Below are positions 61,301 through 64,000 of a DNA stretch of 64,000 bases, piece by piece. The DNA comes from Phaeospirillum sp. (lineage in GTDB: Bacteria; Pseudomonadota; Alphaproteobacteria; Rhodospirillales; Magnetospirillaceae), in contig JAUSFB010000045.1 of NCBI GenBank assembly GCA_030651575.1, forward strand, positions 88,451-152,450, given 5' to 3'. Within the stretch, counting starts at the first letter, position 1; the number at the start of each line of letters is the position of its first letter. Both the position numbers and the translations under genes were made by a program. A model generated the notes under the pieces. That model had not been told where the DNA came from. It was given only the letters and a program-made list of their open reading frames with translations, and ran no database searches.

Positions 61301-64000
61301 TAGTCGAAACTGGCGCTGCCGTGGAAATTGGCAGTCGGCGTAAAGGTCACCGTCCCGTCGCCGTTGAGGACGGCACTGCCGCCCGCGCTATTGCCGACGG
61401 AAGACAATCTCAGGGCATTGCCCTCAATGTCGATCGCACCAACTAGAAGATCGGTTGCGGCGATGGTCAGCACCGCGTTCACATTGGTGGAGACCGTCTT
61501 GATCAACGCGACCGGGGCATCGTTAACCGCCGTCACGCTGACAGCCACATGCTGGGTGATGGTCCCGCCATGTCCATCCAGAACGGTATAGTCGAAGCCG
61601 GCGGTCCCGTTGAAGTTGGGGGTCGGCGTGAACACCACGTCGCCGGAAGCGTTGGTGGTGACGACTCCATTGCTGGCATTGGCCAACGACGGGAGCAGGA
61701 CATTGCCGTTGGCATCACGGGCAAACGCCGTGGCGGGAAAGGTCAGGGCGGTATCCTCGGCCACCGTCATCGCGCTCAACCGCATCCATGGCGCATTGCC
61801 GCTGCCATCGATCACGAAATCGGCATTGGAGAAGCGAACGACCTCGACGCCGCGCAGGAGATCGGCGCCCATGGCATCACGGACATAGGTGCTGCCATCG
61901 CCATTGCGGATGATGGTGTAATCCTGCCAGCGCCCGCCATAGATCGCGACATCGCTGCCATCGCCACCTTCCAACACGTCCGCACCAATTCCACCGTCCA
62001 GCGTATCATTGCCGGTTCCACCGACGAGCGTATCATTGCCACCTGCACCAAAGAGAATGTCGTCGCCCCGCCTGCCCTGAAGCAGGTTGGCAAGGCTGTT
62101 GCCGACCATCCAGTCATCACCGTCGCCCCCGATGGCATTTTCGATGATGGTGTTATCGGCGATGGTCAGAGTATTGTCGGCGATCCAGGAACTGGCCCCG
62201 GCATTGAGGTCGATCAGCAAGTCCGAGGTCACAGCCGCGGCATTGATGGTGTCGTTGCCACCATTGCCATCGACCAGCAGGCGGCGCGAACTGTCCTCGC
62301 GGGCGGTGAACCGACCGTATTCGTCAGTATAGTAGTACGTGTTGTCAGCACCGGCATGATCGCCGTACAGCCGCAGGCTCCAATTGTTCAGGGTGCCGGT
62401 GTAGCCGGACGCCAGATCCTCGACACGCAGAGTCCAGGTACCGTTGCCCTGCTCGCCCCAATCGTGGGTGGTGGAGAAAGTGAACTTGAGCCCCTGGCCA
62501 TACGGACCTTGCTGAATGCCCCGAGCGCTGGGGTCATCGGGATTCTTACCCGCTCGATCCGCCAGCACGCTGGCGGTGCCGTCGGGGGCGATCAGGGTCA
62601 GACGGAGGTCGCCGATCCAGGAATGATCGATATCGACGGTGACTTCGACCTCGTCGATGCTGAGATCGGACGAGACGGTGACGGATTGCTCCACCATGCC
62701 GCCGTCGGGAATGGCCGCCGATTGCGACTTCGATGCCGATACGCAGACCTCGTTGGCCATGGTACTCTGGCGGGTCCAGGTCTCGGCCAAACGCACCGCC
62801 GCGCGCGCATCCACCAAGCCGAAACCGGAATTGTGGCTGACATGCATGCCGCCGCCATTCCAGTTTTCCGCCCCGTTCCACGCCCAAGAACCATCCGTCG
62901 GGGCATTCTGTCGGGAAGACAGGGCCAGGATTTCCTGGACGTCGCGATATCCGAGATTAGGATTGGCCTGCAGCATCAGTGCCACTACCCCCGACACCAG
63001 GGGAGCGGAAGCGGACGTACCGGTGCCATAGATTGTCGCCAAAGAATCGTAGCCGGATCCGTAGGCATTATAGATACCTGAGGGGTTGTCCCCAATGACG
63101 TTCTCGCCCTGCGCGGAGGTCAGGATTGAGGCCCCAGGGTTAGAGAAGGACATGGTCTGTTCATTCATACCGGCGGCGGCGACGGTAATGCCGAAGCGGG
63201 CGTTCGTTTGGTCTCGGTAATTGGTGTTGTCCCCGGTTTCTCTGCCGTTGCCCGCACTCCAGACCCAGACCGTGCCCAAACCGCCACGCCCGGTCTGGAT
63301 GGTCTCCTGGTAGGCATTATGGACCTGCGCTTCCCAGGAAGACCGCCCAGGATCGCTGTCGAACAGGCCGATGCGTCCAAACGAGCAATTGACCACGTCG
63401 AAGGCCGACTGTCTTCGGAACGCCTCAATATAGTTGGCATAAGTCTCCGGGGCAGGAAGCCCCAGCGACAGGCGCGTTCCGGCAAGGGTCGCGTCATAGG
63501 CGACGCCGACAATGCCGGTAGTGTTGCGGGCCGCCCCGATCACGCTGGCGACATAGGTTCCATGCCATTCCTGGGCATAATCGGGCCTAGCATCGTAATC
63601 GCGGAAGATCGAGTCCCAATCAAGACTGGTGTTGTAGTTGGGATAAAGGTCGGGATTCGAATAGTCCACCCCGACGTCGAAGACACTGACCTTGACGCCC
63701 AGACCGGTGTAATCCTCCCATACCGTCGAAACCCCCATCTTGTTGAGGTAGCCGTCTTGGTCCCCTCGGAAATCGGGATCCGTCGGGCTCTCGCCCTGAA
63801 CATTGACATAGGCGGTCGAGGTCGTCTCCGCCCCATGCGAATCACGAATGGTAAATTGGAATTGGGCGCGACCGGTAAAACCCGTTTCGGATTGGTACCA
63901 GATGTCGCCATTAGCATCGGTCACGACTTGGCCATGGGTGGCATTGCCCACGGCCGATATGCTCATGCCATCGCCTTCGATATCCCCCGCCGACGCCAGC
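49333..64000 (-). CDS. Giant secreted subtilase-cadherin-RTX protein, 5' end beyond window
   Basis: At least 4,888 residues; the frame is open past 64000. From the N-terminal side: the end of a cadherin-like repeat; a subtilisin S8 domain (about 63,780-62,960) with Asp in VSVFDVGVD, His in EWHGTYVAS, oxyanion Asn in WSAGNG and Ser in GTGTSASAP; a proprotein-convertase P domain (about 62,740-62,340); RTX repeats such as GAGGNDTLVGGTGNDTLDGG; cadherin-like blocks (about 61.8-60.1, 59.0-57.3, 55.7-52.9 and 52.2-51.6 kb); FG-GAP repeats (about 57.3-56.0 kb); three blocks of a GxYGQRYxAxG...VVTALPDGGWVVVWQSYG repeat (about 60.1-59.0, 52.9-52.4 and 51.6-50.2 kb); more RTX; and a C-terminus typical of type I secretion substrates. 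Catalytic residues look intact. Likely exported as an adhesin with protease activity; no exporter gene is in the window. Confidence 0.93.
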   Translation of the reverse strand, partial: LASAGDIEGDGMSISAVGNATHGQVVTDANGDIWYQSETGFTGRAQFQFTIRDSHGAETTSTAYVNVQGESPTDPDFRGDQDGYLNKMGVSTVWEDYTGLGVKVSVFDVGVDYSNPDLYPNYNTSLDWDSIFRDYDARPDYAQEWHGTYVASVIGAARNTTGIVGVAYDATLAGTRLSLGLPAPETYANYIEAFRRQSAFDVVNCSFGRIGLFDSDPGRSSWEAQVHNAYQETIQTGRGGLGTVWVWSAGNGRETGDNTNYRDQTNARFGITVAAAGMNEQTMSFSNPGASILTSAQGENVIGDNPSGIYNAYGSGYDSLATIYGTGTSASAPLVSGVVALMLQANPNLGYRDVQEILALSSRQNAPTDGSWAWNGAENWNGGGMHVSHNSGFGLVDARAAVRLAETWTRQSTMANEVCVSASKSQSAAIPDGGMVEQSVTVSSDLSIDEVEVTVDIDHSWIGDLRLTLIAPDGTASVLADRAGKNPDDPSARGIQQGPYGQGLKFTFSTTHDWGEQGNGTWTLRVEDLASGYTGTLNNWSLRLYGDHAGADNTYYYTDEYGRFTAREDSSRRLLVDGNGGNDTINAAAVTSDLLIDLNAGASSWIADNTLTIADNTIIENAIGGDGDDWMVGNSLANLLQGRRGDDILFGAGGNDTLVGGTGNDTLDGGIGADVLEGGDGSDVAIYGGRWQDYTIIRNGDGSTYVRDAMGADLLRGVEVVRFSNADFVIDGSGNAPWMRLSAMTVAEDTALTFPATAFARDANGNVLLPSLANASNGVVTTNASGDVVFTPTPNFNGTAGFDYTVLDGHGGTITQHVAVSVTAVNDAPVALIKTVSTNVNAVLTIAATDLLVGAIDIEGNALRLSSVGNSAGGSAVLNGDGTVTFTPTANFHGSASFDYTVSDGHGGADIKTVTVMVNEAPIAAAMVVSTNEDIAITLQASELLATATDADGDILTLSGVGNSVGGTVTKNANGTVTFTPDANFNGTAGFDFTVSDDYSGTDTKRVTVNVAAINDAPVALTKAMVTNKNTALVITAADLLVGAVDNDGDALSLSSAGNAVGGVVVLNADSTVTFTPTSNFNGNACFDYTVSDGHGGTDTKTVAVFVNTPPVTVAKTVSTNEDTAIILPVEQLLAGVTDADGDTLSLSGVGNAVGGTVVLNANGTVSFTPDANFNGNARFDYTVSDIYGGTATSTVTVNVAAVNDAPVAIAKAVGGGTDTSITMTAAELLNGATDVDGDTLAIQAVGNASHGTVAINPDGTISFVPAAGYQGTAGFDYIVSDGKGGTASQHVSISAGVVGISAGRYIEKLAGAVLSDGRQVLSWVDKDTLDNKNVFAQIIANGALVGPPIMVNTHTANEQTWPTVAALADGGFLVAWQSMGQDGDDWGVFAQRYTASCQADGTEFRVSTSTTYRQATPTVLGLPDGGFVVTWDNGIYGIGAQRYGMDGTRIGSEMVVSPFASSKGNPDVAALTNGDLLFTWEDYNGGAPNVCARVFSADGAPRSAEFRVNPATEINSRNPVVTALADGGFVVVWDGNFGESTGSICGQRFNESGVPIGDIFQANTTPTDAVIPHFGSQASVVATADGGFFVAWSDYTNSVCGQQFSGDGARQGGEVKFGNNDLKPGYSVPPVILLGLDGSVTVAWTDGSNPYMPNGKFFLRTAGADMSFNSRPYVEAALSKATAEDAGIFTTNLLEGVSDANVADVLSAIELVQTGGRVASFTQSSNSIILDSGQFNDLALGQSQILTFAYNVFDGHIKVAQTLSLTVQGRNDAPVLTLAVIRDATEDAAITLSKAGLLASMTDAEGNPLTLAAVGNAVNGLVSRNAAGDVVFTPGADVNGDASFDYTVSDGQGGTTSAIAHLHVAPVNDAPMAHSRTVLTVPNTPVTITEDYLRAGATDRDGDSLSLSGVGNAIGGHITRMDSGEIVFTPAANFIGSASFDYTVSDGHGGVGTATVAVVVGYLLQTVEDVAFEIASSSLFGGASFGDGVRISAVVQSSAQGGAVTLAADGTLRYTPMTNFSGRDSFTCILDDGQGGSATATLAVNVAAVHDAPRTAADTFTISEDSSLVMTSAQLLGNDSTLETGPLTVQAVRNPVNGSVSKNASGNVTFTPSANFNGVASFEYVAIDANGFTATQLVTVNVTPVNDAPTSRGLSYVATPGATLSAKLAASDIEGEALTYSLISASKGAAVINADGTFNFTPDTGATGGGGISYRVQDASGTISTAWANITVVSSIIGQAAPSTISIGDINGSNGVLFKGPGGTIAAAGDFDLNHDGVPDIALGSKGTSSIIYGSRSGWAVSNSLSSLTDGIHGFTLTNSIYNNWISEQISDVGDANGDGFGDLVVSQTGFGRQTVLLGNPSLATVSAENPAGFGTSLNNGASNSKQSHIGDINGDGKADIVSLAGSTPYAIIYFGQANWLTSTTASAFVTVSGSTQTTTAAGADINGDGIGDLVIGDLSYNDYSGRVYVAFGRTSGWNGLDLANPSAGTGFVITGASGEWLGAGLTSAGDINHDGVEDLFIGGRDHGYVLFGKASGWGATVVDLSTLNGSDGFRINGYNGASSGFVDGRGDFNGDGTDDLVIGNGTNGYVLYGRTTWSPTVALSSITAASGYVINGFGREGAFAGDINGDGRSDVVVVKDNDTAAVIMGVAPTISNLALWGTASAETLIGGSDYDTMIGNDGDDTLVGGSGIDAAWYRGDAVEYTITATADGYSIADTIADRDGRDNLSGIEVLRFRDRTIYIDSRNSQPMATPDLLSGTEDAVLTVSAASLLANDRDWDGDALTVGWVGGAQHGTVSLANGQIIFTPEANYWGPAGFSYYAYDGQDGSPSTSVTINLAPADDAAVLGADSLVATEGSTLFIPVGNLLANDTDIDGSLSVTGVGGAIHGAVSLSNGIIMFRPDADFTGSASFTYQVSDTLGGVGAGSVTIDFSAVNDAPVAVDHGLTAVEDTSKTFAAAEMLAGATDVDGDSLSVSGVGNASHGTVALNGDGSVSFTPDADFNGVASFEYTVSDGHGGVTTKTATVTVAAVNDAPVAMSKTVATNEDTALTILAASLLSGASDVESDALTLSSVGNAVGGSVSRNAAGDVVFTPVANFNGTAHFDYTIADGNGSFDTKTVTVVVAQVNDAPVAVVQSLTAVEDMATTFSASQLLAGAVDVDADALTVSGVSNASHGTVALNGDGSVTFTSDADFDGTASFDYTVSDGNGGFATQTVTVAVAAVNDTPVAVALTLSAVEDMVKTFSASQLLAGAVDIDGDALTLSGVGNASHGTVALNGDGSVTFTPDADFNGNASFDYTISDGNGGFDTRTVTVVVAAVNDAPVAVAQSLSAVEDTAKTFSASQLLAGAVDVDGDALTLSGVGNASHGTVALNGDGSVTFTPDADFNGTASFDYTVSDGNGGFATQTATMAVTPVNDAPVVQWKTASTNEDMALTITAATLLTGATDVEGDALTLFSVGSAVGGSVNRNANGDVVFTPTANFNGAARFDYTVSDGNGGFATKTVTIAVAPVNDAPVAATKTASTNEDTALTITAASLLAGATDVDGDVLTVSFVSNAVGGAAVLNGDGTVTFTPTANFNGAARFDYTVNDGKGGTSTQTVTVNVALVYDPVVANNAAVTMTKDKALSVVLPVLNVDGGTLTYSTVAGPAHGTVTLATNGGYLYTPTVGYTGSDSFICGVTDGTSSSNGEVSVAVTARQTLTSTGAFRVNAATESNQAGQKMVKLADGGFVVTWHALGQDGSGYGISGQRYDASGQAVGGGFRANTYTTSDQYQPVVTALPDGGWVVVWQSYGQDGSGYGIYGQRFDINGVALGSETLINACIGYDQMSPQVLALTDGAYAVTWQSAYNQDGSGYGVSGRVVGVSGWEGGSGNDTLIGGAGNDLLTGAAGDDTLIGGAGIDNAVFSGYRRDSLVTRGALGAATVVGPDGTDTVSGVEVLLFKDGSIYLDGRNNAPVTGIDTVTTNEDTAVSVSVASLLGNDRDFDGDTFSLTGIGNTVGGAAVLNGDGTVTFTPTANFNGVARFDYTVNDGKGGTSTQTVTVNVAPVYDPVVATGASSSVVKDKVLSGTLPVVNPDDNPLTYSTESAPAHGSISFAANGTYIYTPTVGYTGSDSFTYTVSDGTSTATGTITLTVTPRGLVADTGEFRVNTYVLSDQTAQKMVKLADGGFVVVWQSSGQDGYGYGIYGQRYTANGTAVGAEFRTNTYTTYDQITPVVTALPDGGWVVAWRSYYQDGSVNDIYGQRYAASGDAMGAEFRANTYTTSDQSLPVVTALPDGGWVVVWTSSGEDGSGNGIYGQRYGANGAAMGAEFRVNTYTTSEQYQPVVTALPDGGWVMVWASYGQDGSGYGTYGQRYAANGTAMGAEFRANTYTYSDQYQSIVTALSDGGWVVTWQSYQDGSGNGVYGQRYGANGTAMGTEFRANTYTTSEQSQPVVTALPDGGWVVVWQSYGQDGYGYGIYGQRYTASGTAMGAEFRANTYTTSDQGLPVVAALPDGGFAVAWQSCCQGGGGYGIYGQRFDINGVALGSETLINASTSYGQMAPQMLALADGAYAVTWQSAYYQDSSGYGVYGRVVGVSGWEGGSGNDILIGSAGNDLLTGGGGADTINGSAGFDIASYAASNAGVTVNLAMGVGLAGDAQGDVLLGIEGLIGSNWTDTLIGSIGNDTLNGGVGADTLIGGLGNDVYVVDNASDIVTEAAGEGSDTVQSSVSYILSANMENLTMSGVMSINGTGNSLDNAISGNAANNILNGGAGNDTLTGGSGIDIYTLERGGGVDIVNNTGQAADGDKVLFGSGVAIDQLWFQQAAYDLKISIIGTTDSVTVSGWFASNANHVSTLQMADGHTLADTAVQNLVAAMASMTSPPIGQTTLATPQHQQLDTVIAANWH
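53540..54690. repeat. Tandem 288-bp coding repeats inside the giant gene
   Basis: Successive cadherin-like units recur at a strict 288-bp (96-codon) period; corresponding positions are 53828, 54116, 54404 and 54692. The middle copies are nearly identical at DNA level over more than 150 bp, which points to recent duplication. Neighbouring units (53258, 53546) keep about the same period but have diverged. Confidence 0.75.

Noticed and set aside
1..64000. tRNA or rRNA genes
   Set aside because: I looked at gaps for CCA-type ends and TTCGA loops in cloverleaf context and found none convincing.

Overview
The window looks like chromosomal DNA of a GC-rich alphaproteobacterium, most likely Rhodospirillales and Magnetospirillum-like. 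This rests on the style of the housekeeping proteins (RNase E with an acidic insertion in its S1 domain, a frameshift-free RF2, MeaB, RpoH, ActP/DUF485) and on the abundance of chemoreceptor and two-component genes. No rRNA, tRNA or CRISPR array was seen. The species assignment is inference only.

Left part (1-25.2 kb) is conserved core: a PAS sensor cut by the window edge, rne-meaB overlapping on the minus strand, then amiC, a small secreted protein, penicillin-binding protein 1A, prfB and a Tim44-like protein on the plus strand. A lipoprotein, a TetR regulator with a candidate operator, a CoxG-like protein, an EamA exporter and rpoH follow. Next comes a carbon-utilisation block: acetate permease with its DUF485 partner, divergent from a Cache/HAMP/PAS hybrid histidine kinase and an OmpR-type regulator, followed by an acyl-CoA ligase and an acyl-CoA dehydrogenase that resemble DmdB/DmdC.

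From 25.3 to 28.5 kb is a restriction-modification island on the minus strand: XRE regulator, ribbon-helix-helix regulator, C5 cytosine methyltransferase, GIY-YIG nuclease and Vsr repair nuclease. Two candidate operators are visible. It is bounded on the right by a truncated IS1595-type transposase and a pentapeptide-repeat fragment. From 28.9 to 41.5 kb is a signalling cluster with cheY, a cheW remnant, two chemoreceptors (one carrying PilZ and zinc-binding CZB domains), a REC-LuxR regulator, a histidine kinase coupled to a REC-HDOD protein, cheZ, several small unknown proteins (two of them paralogues), and a guanylate kinase. A short palindrome of the form C6-ATTT-G6 recurs in the gaps between these units, mostly in divergent promoter regions.

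From 41.6 to 49 kb is a degenerate prophage-like tail-gene cluster: tail terminator, tail tube, DUF1833 and NlpC/P60 proteins. It contains a radical SAM/SPASM enzyme in the same operon and is interrupted or flanked by two toxin-antitoxin pairs (AbrB-PemK and Xre/ParS-RES), a 51-bp perfect palindrome and a broken exonuclease gene.

The last 14.7 kb is one gene on the minus strand, still open at the window end. It encodes a giant modular secreted protein with a subtilisin-like protease, a proprotein-convertase P domain, many cadherin-like repeats, FG-GAP and other repeats, RTX calcium-binding motifs and a C-terminus typical of type I secretion.
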